A stretch of 64,000 nucleotides of DNA from Myxococcus virescens (GTDB lineage Bacteria > Myxococcota > Myxococcia > Myxococcales > Myxococcaceae). The notes beneath the pieces are model-generated. The model was not told where the DNA came from. It was given only the letters and a program-made list of their open reading frames with translations, and did no database searches. This document shows positions 25,282 to 34,956 of the stretch, piece after piece. The stretch spans positions 1 through 64,000 of the forward strand of contig NZ_FNAJ01000001.1 of the NCBI RefSeq assembly GCF_900101905.1, read 5' to 3'. A program made the position numbers and the translations under genes. Numbering within the stretch: the stretch's first letter is position 1; each line of letters starts with the position of its first letter.

Positions 25282-26397
25282 TCATGCGACGCACTCCCGC
25301 GTCGTGGTGGCGGACCCGGTCCGAAGCCCCAGGGCCGCCTCCACCTGGGAGACGCGATGCGTGTACGTGTGTCCAGCCAGCACGCGCCGGAGCGCGGCCT
25401 GACCGATGCGCCGGGCCTCCGCGTCCGTCAGCCGGCGGACGTGCTCGGCCACCTCCTCCCCGGAGCGGGCCACGAGCACCTCACGTCCTGGCTCCAGGAA
25501 GAGCTCCACGCCCAGGAAGGCATCGGTGATGAGGCATGCCCCCGCGCCGGCCGCCTCGAAGACACGCGTGGCGGGAGAGAAGCCGAAGCGCGCCATGCTG
25601 TCGCGGTGGATGTTGAGCACCGCGCGCGCCGAGCAGTTCAGCGCATTGTGTTCATGCGTGTAGACGTGCCCCAGGCGTGTCACGTTGGAGGGCAAGGGGC
25701 GCGCCTCCCAGCCGCTGCCACCCAGCAGGAAGCGCGCGCCGGGCAAGTGCTCCGCGGCCTTCAGGAAGAAGGCCTCCACGCGGGCTTCGCGGTCCGGCAG
25801 CCGGTTGCCCAGGAAGGCCAGGTCCCCCGTGAAGCGGGCCTCCACCGGCGCCGGGTGGTGCGTGGAGGGGTCCAGCGCGTTGTAGATGGGGACGCACTGG
25901 CGCGCGCCCAGCGCCCGGTAGGCGGACACCACCGGATCCCCCCCGCCGTAGGTGAAGACGTGGTCATACCGGGGCACGAGCGCGCGGAGCGGGTCATCCG
26001 AATGCTGCTCCAGCCGCTCCAGCGTGGCGGGCGCGTCCACGTCCCAGAACACGACCTGGGTGCCAGGGCGCTTCAGGTCGAGCACCCGGGCCTCCAGCAG
26101 CGCATCGAACACGCCCACGCCGCTGGCCTTCACCACCACGTCCGCGTGGCGCGCCTCCTCCAGGCACCGCTCCACGTCGGCCGTTCCCTGCTCGGTGTAG
26201 ACGACCACGCGCGCCCAGTCCGGGTCCGCCATGTCGCGGTGTTGCTGCCGCCCGAAGGCATCCGGCTCGTAGAAGGTCACCCGGTGCCCTCGCGCATGCA
26301 GCGCGCGGATGAGGCCGCGGTAGTAGGTGGCCGCGCCGTTCCAGTAGGCCGAGACGAGGCTGGAACCGAAGAATGCGATGCGAAGTCCCCTGCTCAT
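25282..26397 (-). CDS. CgeB-like glycosyltransferase, paralog 2
   Basis: A 371-residue GT-B protein. The N-terminal block LRIAFFGSSLVSAYWNGAAT and GLIRALHARGHRVTFYEPD match paralogs 1 and 3. The C-terminal donor site reads FEAAGAGACLITDAF followed by FLEPGREVLV. The start at 26397 forms an ATGA overlap with paralog 1, so they are translationally coupled; the much longer frame upstream is a shadow of paralog 1. Cytoplasmic, probably adding one sugar to the growing glycan. Confidence 0.85.
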   Translation of the reverse strand: MSRGLRIAFFGSSLVSAYWNGAATYYRGLIRALHARGHRVTFYEPDAFGRQQHRDMADPDWARVVVYTEQGTADVERCLEEARHADVVVKASGVGVFDALLEARVLDLKRPGTQVVFWDVDAPATLERLEQHSDDPLRALVPRYDHVFTYGGGDPVVSAYRALGARQCVPIYNALDPSTHHPAPVEARFTGDLAFLGNRLPDREARVEAFFLKAAEHLPGARFLLGGSGWEARPLPSNVTRLGHVYTHEHNALNCSARAVLNIHRDSMARFGFSPATRVFEAAGAGACLITDAFLGVELFLEPGREVLVARSGEEVAEHVRRLTDAEARRIGQAALRRVLAGHTYTHRVSQVEAALGLRTGSATTTRECVA

Positions 26398-27533
26398 GCG
26401 GTGACCCTCCCCCGTGACAACGCCCCCGCCTGCGTGGCCTGGGGCACCAGTGACGCGTGGATGCGCAGCAATTCGTCCACCCGGTGCGCGCACGTGTGGC
26501 GGGCCAGCACCGTGCGGCGCCCCTGCTCGGCGAGCGCGCGGCGCAGGTCCGCGTCCGCCAGCAGCGCTCGCAGGTGGTCGCGCATCCGCGCGCCGGTGTC
26601 CGCGACCAGGTAGTCGCTTCCCGGTGTGAAGAGGCCTTCCACGTCGCGCCACGGCGCGCTCACCAGCGGAATGCCACAGGCGAGCGCCTCGAACGGACGG
26701 ATGGTGGGGATGCCCGGCAGGGACGTGGCGTAGGGCCGCCGGGGAACGTGGACTGTCACGCGCGCCCTGGCGAAGGCCTCGGGCACCCGGTGGTTGGTCA
26801 GCCACCCCGCGTAGGTGATGCCCGCGCGTGCCAGCGCCGCTCGCGCCGCGTCCGGGTAGCGCACCCCGTGCACCCGCGCCTTCAAGCCCAGCGCCTGTGC
26901 CGGGCCGAGCAGGAACTCATGCAGCTCCGCGGTGCGCTCCTCATCACCCCAGTTGCCAATCCAGACGACGTCGTCTTGCGGCGACACCACGGGCCGTGGG
27001 TGGAACACACGCGTGTCCGCGGCCTCGTGCCACGTCCACGCGCGCCGAGCCCAGCCCTGCTCCTGGTAGAGCCGCTGGAGGACGCCGCCAAAGGCGAGCA
27101 CGCCGTCGTAGTGGGCCAGCTCGAAGCGGGCCATCTCCTCCCGAGCGCTCACGCCCCGGTGGTGCGTGTCATGGAAGAGCAGGCGGAAGGCGTCGCTCAC
27201 CTGGCGACGCTCGCCCAGGCGGCGCACCAACGCTGGCGGGTTCCACTCGTGGACGAGGACGAGCTGTGCCCCTTCCAGGGCCCGGTCCAGGTCCAGCGTC
27301 GCCAGGTCGTATCGCTGTGGCCGCACATGCGGGTAGACGCGTCGTACTTCCTCCAGCATCGCCGGGCCCGCTGGCTCCTGCAGGAGGTTGCGCAGGCTCC
27401 AGGCCTCCTCGGGCTCGAAGACGCGGACGTCGTGGCCGCGCAGGGCCAGCTCCGTCACCACGCCGCGCAGGAAGTGCGCATTGCCGTGGTTCCAGTCCGA
27501 CAGGAGCGAGTGGCAGAAGAAGACGATGCGCAT
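26394..27533 (-). CDS. CgeB-like glycosyltransferase, paralog 1
   Basis: A 379-residue GT-B protein. It opens with MRIVFFCHSLLSDWNHGNAH and LRGVVTELALRGHDVRVFEP, then has a C-terminal FEALACGIPLVSAPW and LFTPGSDYLV, equivalent to the donor-site segments of its two downstream paralogs. The Met at 27533 is chosen because GAAGGGG lies nine bases upstream; the Met at 27551 has GAGG directly against it, which is too close. It follows the GT4 gene by 20 bp. Confidence 0.85.
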   Translation of the reverse strand: MRIVFFCHSLLSDWNHGNAHFLRGVVTELALRGHDVRVFEPEEAWSLRNLLQEPAGPAMLEEVRRVYPHVRPQRYDLATLDLDRALEGAQLVLVHEWNPPALVRRLGERRQVSDAFRLLFHDTHHRGVSAREEMARFELAHYDGVLAFGGVLQRLYQEQGWARRAWTWHEAADTRVFHPRPVVSPQDDVVWIGNWGDEERTAELHEFLLGPAQALGLKARVHGVRYPDAARAALARAGITYAGWLTNHRVPEAFARARVTVHVPRRPYATSLPGIPTIRPFEALACGIPLVSAPWRDVEGLFTPGSDYLVADTGARMRDHLRALLADADLRRALAEQGRRTVLARHTCAHRVDELLRIHASLVPQATQAGALSRGRVTA

Positions 27534-27553
27534 GCGCGGTGCCCCTTCCATCC

Positions 27554-28699
27554 TCAAGGCGCGCCCAGCGCGAGCCCGGCGGGGTGACGGACCGGCCACG
27601 CCCGGAGCGTCGCGTAGAGCCGCAGGTAGTCCTCCGCCATGCGGCGTGGGTTCCAGGTCAGCGCGCGGGCACGCGCTTTCGCGGCCATGCGCTCCCGATG
27701 GGCCCCGTCATCGAGGAGTCCTCGCAGCGCGCGGGTCAGCCCATCCAGGTCCTCCGGGTGAACGAACACCGCCGCGTCCGCCCACACCTCTCTGAGGCTG
27801 GGAATGTCGCCCAGCACCAGGGCACAGCCGGAGAGCGCGGCCTCCAGCGCGGACAGGCCAAAGGGCTCGTAGCGCACCGGCATGGCGTAGATGGCGGCGC
27901 GAGCCATCCAGGCGGCGAGTGCTTCCGGCGAGAGGGGGCCCAGCGGCTCGGTGTTCCGTGCCCGGGCCACCTTCCCGCTCCCCGGGTGCCGCAGCTCGCC
28001 CGCCACGCGCACGGGGCAGGCCAGCCGGGGGGCCACCGCCTCCAGCGCCGACAGGTTCTTGGCCTCGTCCCACAAGCGGCCCGCCGCGAGGACGAACAGC
28101 TCCTTGGGCGCCGCGGTGAAGGAGCCGGCCCGGCGCGCGTTCGGGATGACGCAGGTGGGCGGCAACAGCGGCCCATAGTGCCGTTCGAGCGCGCCGAGCA
28201 TCGCCGCGCTGGGCGCTACCACGCGGTCCACGGCGCGCAGGCCGCGCTGGACCTCCCGCCGGTAGCGCGCATATCGCGCCGGCGCGGGCTCCCGAAGGAC
28301 CGCCTCCCACCAGGACAGGACGCACGAGTGGGCCACCACCACCGAAGGTGCCCGCCAGGGCAGCGCGCCATGGGCATAGCCATTGAGGTGGATGACGTCG
28401 GGCGCCAACGCATCCTCCAGCGCCAGCAGCCATTCCCCGGACGCGCGCACGTCCTTCCAGGGCGCGTCCATCCACTCCAGGCGATAGGTGCTCTCATGGA
28501 GGCGCAGCCCCGGGACGGCCGCGGCTTCACCCGCCTGCGGCACCGTCACGGGCTCGCCCAGGGTCGCCAGCTCCACCTGGACGCCCGCGTCGGCGAAGGC
28601 CCGGCAGAGCTCCAGCGCGTAGGTCCACACGCCTCCCACCGTGTCGGTGGTCATCAACACGCGGCGGACGGCGCGCCCTCTAGCCTGCGTGGACTTCAC
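27554..28699 (-). CDS. GT4-family glycosyltransferase
   Basis: A 381-residue GT-B retaining glycosyltransferase. The N-terminal Gly-rich TDTVGGVWTYALEL matches the acceptor-side loop of GT4 enzymes. The C-terminal domain has LFVLAAGRLWDEAKN and the E-x7-E motif EPFGLSALE that binds the nucleotide sugar. It overlaps the end of the preceding epimerase gene by 20 bp, so it is part of the same operon. It probably starts or extends the glycan at the cytoplasmic face. Confidence 0.92.
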   Translation of the reverse strand: MKSTQARGRAVRRVLMTTDTVGGVWTYALELCRAFADAGVQVELATLGEPVTVPQAGEAAAVPGLRLHESTYRLEWMDAPWKDVRASGEWLLALEDALAPDVIHLNGYAHGALPWRAPSVVVAHSCVLSWWEAVLREPAPARYARYRREVQRGLRAVDRVVAPSAAMLGALERHYGPLLPPTCVIPNARRAGSFTAAPKELFVLAAGRLWDEAKNLSALEAVAPRLACPVRVAGELRHPGSGKVARARNTEPLGPLSPEALAAWMARAAIYAMPVRYEPFGLSALEAALSGCALVLGDIPSLREVWADAAVFVHPEDLDGLTRALRGLLDDGAHRERMAAKARARALTWNPRRMAEDYLRLYATLRAWPVRHPAGLALGAP

Positions 28700-29780
28700 G
28701 CGCCCCTCCCTGCCACGCCGCCACCGGCCGCTCGAGCATCAGGGTCCGCAGCCAGTCGTGGAGCCGGTCCACGCCCTCGGCGATTCCCACCTGGGGCGCC
28801 CACCCCGTGGCGGCCTGGAACTTGCGGGTGTCGGAGACGTAGTAGCGCTGGTCCCCCGTCCGCCAATCCTCGAACTGGAGCGCGGGACGCAGGCCGGTGC
28901 GCTGCGAGATGAGGCCCAGCAGCTCCAGCAGGCTCACCGTCCGCGACGGGCCGCCGCCGATGTTGAAGGCCTGCCCCTTGAGCCGTCCGATGTGCTGCTG
29001 CGCCAGGCCGAGCGCGCGCACCAGGTCGCCCACGTCGAGGATGTCCCGCACCTGCTTGCCATCCCCGTAGAGCGTGAGGGGCCGGCCTTCGAGCATGCGC
29101 AAGAGGAAGTGCGCCACCCACCCCTGGTCCTCGGTGCCGAACTGCCGGGGGCCGTAGATGCAGCTCATCCGGAACACCACCGTCCTCAGTCCGTAGGCTC
29201 GCGCGTAGTCGAGCACGTACTGGTCCGCCGCGCCCTTGGAGCAGCCATAGGGGCTCTCGAAGTCCAGCGGGCAGTCCTCCCCCACGCCGTGACCGCACAG
29301 GCCCGCGTCCCGAGGCTCGTAGCGGCTGGGCTTCTGGACGAGCTCCACGCCCGGCATGCCGCCGTAGACCTTGTTGGTGGAGGTGAAGACGAGCGAGGCG
29401 GGCCGCTCCATGGCACGCAGCGCCTCCAGCACGTTCAGGGTGCCGCCCGCGTTGACCTCGAAGTCGGTGACGGGCGTCTCCAGGCTGGTGGTGACCGCCA
29501 CCTGGGCCGCGAAGTGGAAGACATGGCTGGCGCCGATGACGGCCTGCTTCACCGCATAGGCGTCCCGTACGTCCGCCGTCATCACCTCCAGCCGGGCGCC
29601 ATGCCGGGCCTGGAGCCAACGCAGGTTGTGCACCACGCCGGGGCGCGTCAGGTTGTCGACGACTCGCACGGTCCGCCCCGCGGACAGGTAGTGGTCCGCC
29701 AGGTTGGAGCCGATGAAGCCGGCCCCGCCGAAGATGACCGTCCTGTCCCCTTCCACCTCCCAAGGTTCCGCCGCGCTCAT
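28680..29780 (-). CDS. NAD-dependent sugar epimerase, CDP-paratose 2-epimerase-like
   Basis: A 366-residue extended SDR enzyme. The NAD motif is FGGAGFIGSN and the active site YGCSK (Tyr-x3-Lys). The segment FTSTNKVYGG, with Thr/Ser-Thr-Asn-Lys-Val-Tyr-Gly, is characteristic of CDP-paratose/CDP-tyvelose 2-epimerases and their relatives. ATG 29780 makes an ATGA overlap with the other epimerase gene. A C-terminal dimer and substrate part follow. A nucleotide-sugar epimerase acting before glycosyl transfer is the best call; the substrate is not fixed by sequence alone. Confidence 0.88.
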   Translation of the reverse strand: MSAAEPWEVEGDRTVIFGGAGFIGSNLADHYLSAGRTVRVVDNLTRPGVVHNLRWLQARHGARLEVMTADVRDAYAVKQAVIGASHVFHFAAQVAVTTSLETPVTDFEVNAGGTLNVLEALRAMERPASLVFTSTNKVYGGMPGVELVQKPSRYEPRDAGLCGHGVGEDCPLDFESPYGCSKGAADQYVLDYARAYGLRTVVFRMSCIYGPRQFGTEDQGWVAHFLLRMLEGRPLTLYGDGKQVRDILDVGDLVRALGLAQQHIGRLKGQAFNIGGGPSRTVSLLELLGLISQRTGLRPALQFEDWRTGDQRYYVSDTRKFQAATGWAPQVGIAEGVDRLHDWLRTLMLERPVAAWQGGAREVHAG

Positions 29781-30898
29781 ACGGTCAGCCCTCGCGCCTC
29801 GAGTTCCGCGCGCGCCTCCGCCACGCGGTCCGTCGCCACCTGGTCTTCGAGCCACGACGACAGTTCCGTGAGCCCGTCGTGGAAGGAGACCTGGGGTGCG
29901 TAACCCAGCAGGTCACGCGCCAGGGAGATGTCCGCGAAGCAGTGACGGATGTCGCCCATGCGATAGCGACCCGTCACCGCGGGGCGGAGGCCGGGGCGGC
30001 CCATCACCTCCGCGAGCGCCAGGGCCACTTCCTTCACGGTGATGGACTGTCCACTTCCCACGTTGATGACGTGCGAGTCCGCCCCCCGCGCGTCGAGCGC
30101 CAGCACGCAGGCGTTCGCTACGTCACGCACGTTGACGAAGTCCCGCTGCTGCAGGCCATCCTCGAAGACGAGTGGCGGACTTCCATTGAGCAAACGCGCG
30201 CCGAAGATGGCGAGCACGCCGGTATAGGGATTGGAGAGCGCCTGCCGGGGCCCGTAGACGTTGAAGAACCGCAGCGCCACGGTGGGGATGCCGTAGGCGC
30301 GGCCCAGGATAAGACACAGCCGCTCCTGGTCGAACTTCGACAGCGCATACACGGAGGAGAGCTCTGGCGGCTTGGACTCCGGCGTCGGCACGGGCGTGAG
30401 GGCTTCGCCTCCGGGGCCTTCCAGCTCCCACTTCCCATCCGCCAGCTGCTCCAGGGGCCTTTGCCCGCCGGGGATGCGCCGGCCATCTGGCGCGCGCGAC
30501 AATCCCTCGCCGTAGACACTCATGCTGGAGGCCACGACCAGCCGTTCAATCGGACGCTCGATGAGCGCTTCCATCAACACGGAGGTGCCCAGGTTGTTCA
30601 CCGCCGTGTAGTGGGCCACTTCGTACATGCTCTGGCCCACGCCCACCGCCGCGGCGAAGTGGTAGACGGCGTCAACGCCCTCCAGGGACTGACGGACCAC
30701 GTCCCCGTCACGCACGTCGCCCACCACCAGCTCCACATCGGTGGACAGGTACTCCGGGCGTCGTCGCGCTTCACCGTGGACCTGGGGCACCAGCGCATCC
30801 AGGACCCTCACGCGGTGGCCGCGCGCCAGCAGCGCGTCCGCCAGATGTGAGCCAATGAAGCCCGCGCCGCCCGTGATGAGAATCTGTCTTTGCCTCAT
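29777..30898 (-). CDS. NAD-dependent sugar epimerase/dehydratase (extended SDR)
   Basis: A 373-residue extended SDR enzyme with ITGGAGFIGSH, the Asp-Val-Arg-Asp segment after strand 3, VASSMSVYG and the catalytic YALSK. The FFNVYGPRQ segment is typical of UDP-sugar 4-epimerases and dehydratases. The ATG at 30898 begins the conserved NAD domain; 30 extra residues in the longer frame are not supported. The ATGA overlap with the next epimerase shows coupling. With ugd in the same operon it may act on UDP-glucuronate. Confidence 0.9.
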   Translation of the reverse strand: MRQRQILITGGAGFIGSHLADALLARGHRVRVLDALVPQVHGEARRRPEYLSTDVELVVGDVRDGDVVRQSLEGVDAVYHFAAAVGVGQSMYEVAHYTAVNNLGTSVLMEALIERPIERLVVASSMSVYGEGLSRAPDGRRIPGGQRPLEQLADGKWELEGPGGEALTPVPTPESKPPELSSVYALSKFDQERLCLILGRAYGIPTVALRFFNVYGPRQALSNPYTGVLAIFGARLLNGSPPLVFEDGLQQRDFVNVRDVANACVLALDARGADSHVINVGSGQSITVKEVALALAEVMGRPGLRPAVTGRYRMGDIRHCFADISLARDLLGYAPQVSFHDGLTELSSWLEDQVATDRVAEARAELEARGLTV

Positions 30899-31103
30899 GT
30901 CGCCCCCCGGCGCACGCAGGCAGTCGATGTTCATCACCACCGCCATGCATTGATGAAGGTAGCCACCGCACCTGTTGGTGCTAGCCATCTGCTACCGACG
31001 TTCATCCCGGTCGGGCGCCTGCACGCGCCCCAGCGTCATTCGAGCTGGCGCCCAGGGGAGCGGCCCCGTCACGGCCGCACATGGGCCGCCGAGGCGACGA
31101 GCC

Positions 31104-32897
31104 CTACGCGGCCACGGGCGTCAGGGGCGAAGGGGGCAATTCCGGGAGCAGGCCACGCGTCTGCTTGCGCACCAGCGACGCGTAGTAGCCGTCACGGCGC
31201 ATCAACTCCGCGTGCGAGCCCTCCTCGATGATGCGGCCATCCTTGAGCACCAGGATGCGGTCCGCGTTCACCACCGTGGAGAGCCGGTGCGCGATGGCGA
31301 AGGTGGTGCGGCCCTTCATCAGCTCGCCCAGTGCGTCCTGCACCAAGGCCTCGCTCTCCGCGTCGAGCGCGCTGGTGGGTTCGTCGAGGATGAGGATGGG
31401 CGGGTCTGTCAGGAGCGAGCGGGCAATGGCGATGCGCTGCCGCTCGCCCGCGGACAGCCGGTTGCCGCGCTCCCCCACCAGGGTGTCGTAGCCCTGAGGT
31501 AGTCCCAGGATGAATTCATGTGCGTGGGCCGCGCGCGCGGCGGCCTCGATTTCCGCGTCCGTGGCCTGGGGCCGCCCATAGGCGATGTTCCCCCGCACGC
31601 TCTCGTTGAAGAGCAGCGCGTCCTGGAGCACCACGCCGATGTTGCGCCGCAGCGACAACTGCTTGAGCGTCCGGATGTCGCTTCCGTCAACGCGCACGAC
31701 GCCCTGGTCCGGGTCATAGAAGCGGCACAGCAGGCTCATCAGCGTCGTCTTGCCAGCGCCGCTGGGGCCCACCAGGGCCACCGTCTCCCCACGCCGGACG
31801 TCCAGGGAGATGCCGTTGATGAGCGGCCGGCCCGCGCCGGAGGGATAGGCGAAGTGGACGTCCTCGAACGTCACGTCACCGCGCATGTGCGTGATTTCGT
31901 GCGCGTCTGGCGCGTCGCCCAGCGAGTCCTGCGCGTCGAGGATGGAGAACACCTGGCGGATGGACACCGAGGCCGTCCGCAGCGTCTTGTACACGCCGCT
32001 GAGCCCCTGCACGGGGCCGAAGAGTCCGCCGATGTAGCCCAGGAAGGCCACCAGGGTACCGACGGTGAGCTGCCCCTTCATCACCAGGAGGCCGCCCATG
32101 CAGATGGACGCCACACGCGCGACGAGCACGGTGGTGTTCTGCCCCGCCGTCACCGCCGAGTCGAACGCCACACCCCGGGTGACGACGGTATTGGCGTCAC
32201 GCACGCCATGCAGGAAGCGCTGCTTCTCCCGCTCCTCCATGGCGAAGCTCTTCACGGTGATGATGCCGGAGAGCACCTCGTTGAAGCGGGCGTAGATTTG
32301 CGTCCACCGCTCCAGCAGCGACTCCTCGCGCCGGGCCTGCACGGGCGCGGCGCGCCGGGCGATGAGCACCGGCAGCGGCGCGAAGGCCAGGGCCAGCAAT
32401 GCCAGCCGCCAGTCGAGCTGGAGCATGACGCCCACCGCGATGCACAGGTACACCGCCGCGGGGATGACGTTGAAGGTGAGCTCGGTGATGGCGCCCACGA
32501 AGCCCTGGAGCCCGCGGTCCATCCGCGTCATCAGCGCGCCCACGCCCTCCTGCCGGTGAAAGCTCAGCGGCAGCCGGTGCAGCCGCGACACGGTGGCCTC
32601 GTTGAGGGCGAAGTGCACCTGGATGCGGGTGCGCCAGGTGAGCCAGTTGGACGCGGCGCCCAACCCTTCACGCGCGAGCCCCATGAGCACCAGCAACCCC
32701 ACGCCCATCAGCACCGGCTTCGTGGCGTCCTCGCTGCCCAGGTGGTCGAAGACGCTCTTGAGGACCAGGGGCTCCAGGGCGCTCAGGCTCGCGGAGGTCA
32801 GGACGAGGAGCAGGATGAAGACAATGGTGCGACGGTAGGGCCGGAAGTAGCCCAGCGCTCGCCACATCGCGCCGCGTGAGACGGGAGGGGTCTGCAT
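31104..32897 (-). CDS. ABC exporter half-transporter, MsbA-like
   Basis: A 597-residue fusion of a six-helix transmembrane domain (about 1-320) and an ATPase domain (about 345-580), so it would act as a homodimer. Walker A is GPSGAGKT (377-384), the signature is LSAGE (481-485) instead of LSGGQ, and Walker B is ILILDE (501-506) followed by PTSALD. The switch His is in AIAHRLS. The family exports lipids, lipid-linked glycans or peptides. Set between the oxidoreductases and the epimerases of the glycan operon, it is the likely flippase for the product. Confidence 0.94.
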   Translation of the reverse strand: MQTPPVSRGAMWRALGYFRPYRRTIVFILLLVLTSASLSALEPLVLKSVFDHLGSEDATKPVLMGVGLLVLMGLAREGLGAASNWLTWRTRIQVHFALNEATVSRLHRLPLSFHRQEGVGALMTRMDRGLQGFVGAITELTFNVIPAAVYLCIAVGVMLQLDWRLALLALAFAPLPVLIARRAAPVQARREESLLERWTQIYARFNEVLSGIITVKSFAMEEREKQRFLHGVRDANTVVTRGVAFDSAVTAGQNTTVLVARVASICMGGLLVMKGQLTVGTLVAFLGYIGGLFGPVQGLSGVYKTLRTASVSIRQVFSILDAQDSLGDAPDAHEITHMRGDVTFEDVHFAYPSGAGRPLINGISLDVRRGETVALVGPSGAGKTTLMSLLCRFYDPDQGVVRVDGSDIRTLKQLSLRRNIGVVLQDALLFNESVRGNIAYGRPQATDAEIEAAARAAHAHEFILGLPQGYDTLVGERGNRLSAGERQRIAIARSLLTDPPILILDEPTSALDAESEALVQDALGELMKGRTTFAIAHRLSTVVNADRILVLKDGRIIEEGSHAELMRRDGYYASLVRKQTRGLLPELPPSPLTPVAA

Positions 32898-32992
32898 GGT
32901 CAGGCGAGGAACGGTGTTTCAGTCCCACACCTTCCGGTGTCCAGACAGAGCCCGATGCCTCCGCATCTCGGGAGACGGGCATGCGAACGCTC

Positions 32993-33991
32993 TCAGGCGT
33001 AGAGCCTGTCGAGCGTCTCCGCGACCTGGATGAGCTGCTCGTTCTCCGGCGTGAAGCGCTCTCCTCGAGCCAGGCGGGTGGCCCAGTCCACGGCGGCCCG
33101 TCCGCCCCAGCCATCTGGCGGGTCGGCGAGTCGCTCACGCCCGGTGCCCCGGAAGGCGTCCGCCGTGAAGTCGTAGAACGAGCCATTCACGTTGCGGAAC
33201 GACACGCCCCCTTCCGTCCCATAGAACGACGCTTCAATCACCGCGTCGCAGCCCGCCGACAGCTTCCAGGAGCAGGCGAGCTGGACGGCGGTGCCGCCCT
33301 CCAACTCCAGCAGGGCGGCGGCGTAGTCTTCCACGCCCTCCTCCCGGCCACGCAGCGGCCGTCCCTGGGCGAAGCGTTGGCTGCTCACCCGGCGGACGGC
33401 GGGGAAGTCGAGCACCCACAGGGCCAGGTCCACCAGGTGGATGCCCAGGTCCATGACGCAGCCGCCCCCGGCGAGCGACGCGTCGTAGAACCACGGCTTG
33501 TCCGGGCCGTAGGCATTGTGGAAGACGAGGTTCACCGCATGCACGTGCCCCAGCGCGCCCGACTGGTGGTGTGCGCGCAGCCTGCGCAGCCCTTCCGCGT
33601 AGCGGTAGCTGAAGTCCACGCCGAGCAGCACGTCCGACCTCCGGGCCGCCTCCACCACGCGCCGGACTTCGTGGGCCGTGCGGCCCAGCGGCTTCTGGCA
33701 GAACACGGCCACGCCGCGCTCCAGCGCCTGGATGGACTGCTCCGCGTGGACGGCGCTGGGCGTGGCGATGACCACGCCGTCGGGTGAGAGCGCGAGCAGC
33801 GCGTCCAGGGAGTCCACCCGCTCACACCCCGGCGCGAGCGCCCGCGCGGCCTCGGCGGCGGCCTCCGAAGGGTCCGCCACGCCGATGACGTCCACCTGGG
33901 CCTCTTTCACCAGGGCCTGCATCCGGTGGCGTCCAATCCAGCCCACGCCCAGAAAGCCCAGCCGGGGGCGGCGCGTCACGGGAGCGCTCAT
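32993..33991 (-). CDS. Gfo/Idh/MocA-family sugar oxidoreductase
   Basis: A 332-residue NAD(P)-dependent oxidoreductase. The Rossmann motif is GFLGVGWIGRHR; the Lys of the family EKP motif is present as CQKPLG (Glu replaced by Gln); and GGGCVMDLGIHLVDL contains the conserved Asp and His of the substrate site. The ATG at 33991 overlaps the upstream dehydrogenase stop as ATGA. Such enzymes oxidise or reduce sugars or sugar nucleotides at carbon 2, 3 or 4. Paired with the zinc dehydrogenase, it may prepare a keto-sugar or cyclitol. Confidence 0.92.
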   Translation of the reverse strand: MSAPVTRRPRLGFLGVGWIGRHRMQALVKEAQVDVIGVADPSEAAAEAARALAPGCERVDSLDALLALSPDGVVIATPSAVHAEQSIQALERGVAVFCQKPLGRTAHEVRRVVEAARRSDVLLGVDFSYRYAEGLRRLRAHHQSGALGHVHAVNLVFHNAYGPDKPWFYDASLAGGGCVMDLGIHLVDLALWVLDFPAVRRVSSQRFAQGRPLRGREEGVEDYAAALLELEGGTAVQLACSWKLSAGCDAVIEASFYGTEGGVSFRNVNGSFYDFTADAFRGTGRERLADPPDGWGGRAAVDWATRLARGERFTPENEQLIQVAETLDRLYA

Positions 33992-34956
33992 GGCGTGACC
34001 AGGGCCTTGAGGAAGCCGTCCGGCCGGGAGCGCAGGGCGTCGAAGGCGCGGTCGAGTTCCTCCAAGCGGAACTGGTGGGTGAAGAGGGGAAAGGGGTCCA
34101 GCGCGCCGGAGGCGACGGCGCCCACGGCGAGCCGGATGCCCTCCACGTACACGCGCGGGTCGCGTTCGTGCGCGTTGATGACGTCCAGGCCGCGCCAGTT
34201 CCACAACTGCATGTTCACCTGCCGGGGCCCGTCCTGGTGGTAGCCCGCGATGACGAGCCGGCCCCGCTCCCGCGTGAGCTCGCCCGCGAGGTCGAGCGGC
34301 CACTGCGAGCCCACGGCCTCGATGACGCGGTCGCAGAAGGCGCCGCCGGTGAGGGCCTTCACGCGGTCGATGATGCGGCCGTGGTCATCCATGGGGATGC
34401 ACTCGGCGGCGCCGTAGGCCCGCGCCAGCTCCAGCGAGAAGGGACGCCGGGAGATGGCGAGGACCCGCGCGCCCGCGTTCGCCGCGAGCCGTGTCACCAC
34501 CGCGCCCAGGAAGCCGATGCCGATGATGGCCACCGTCTGCCCCGCCTGGATGTCGCCGCGGCGGAAGATGTTCATGGCGCAGCCCAGCGGCTCTCCCGGA
34601 AAGGGCTTGCCCGCGAGCGAGGACGGGAGCACCACGGCCGATGACGCCTCCACCACGTCGTACTCCGCGAAGGCCGCCGAGGAGAGCGTGGCCACCCGGT
34701 CTCCTACGCGAAGGTCCGTCACCCCGCTCCCCACGGCATCCACCACGCCCCAGCCCTCGTGTCCGGGCGTCCCGGGCTTCATCGGATAGCGGAACCAGTC
34801 ACGGCCCTCCCAGGTGGGCAGGTTGGAGCCGCACACGCCACAGCCCTCCAGCCGCACGCGTATGGCGCCAGGGCCGGGCTCGGGCCGGGCGATGCGGTCC
34901 ACCCGTGTCCCCCCAGGCCCAGTAACCACCGCGGCCCTCATCAGTCCGTCCGACAT
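33988..34956 (-). CDS. Zinc-dependent medium-chain dehydrogenase
   Basis: A 322-residue MDR-family dehydrogenase. The catalytic zinc ligands are visible in CGVCGSN and GHEGWG, and the NAD-binding part has IIGIGFLGAVV. The four-Cys structural zinc lobe is missing, as in shorter MDR members. The ATG at 34956 follows GGGAGGACGCG. It is the first gene of this operon segment, divergent from the phosphatase gene with a 251-bp promoter region. Substrate probably a polyol or sugar alcohol, by context with the Gfo/Idh/MocA enzyme. Confidence 0.9.
   Translation of the reverse strand: MSDGLMRAAVVTGPGGTRVDRIARPEPGPGAIRVRLEGCGVCGSNLPTWEGRDWFRYPMKPGTPGHEGWGVVDAVGSGVTDLRVGDRVATLSSAAFAEYDVVEASSAVVLPSSLAGKPFPGEPLGCAMNIFRRGDIQAGQTVAIIGIGFLGAVVTRLAANAGARVLAISRRPFSLELARAYGAAECIPMDDHGRIIDRVKALTGGAFCDRVIEAVGSQWPLDLAGELTRERGRLVIAGYHQDGPRQVNMQLWNWRGLDVINAHERDPRVYVEGIRLAVGAVASGALDPFPLFTHQFRLEELDRAFDALRSRPDGFLKALVTP

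Noticed and set aside
26398-26805. N-terminal extension of the second CgeB-like gene
   Set aside because: It lies antiparallel in another frame inside the first paralog; the ATGA overlap gives a natural start.
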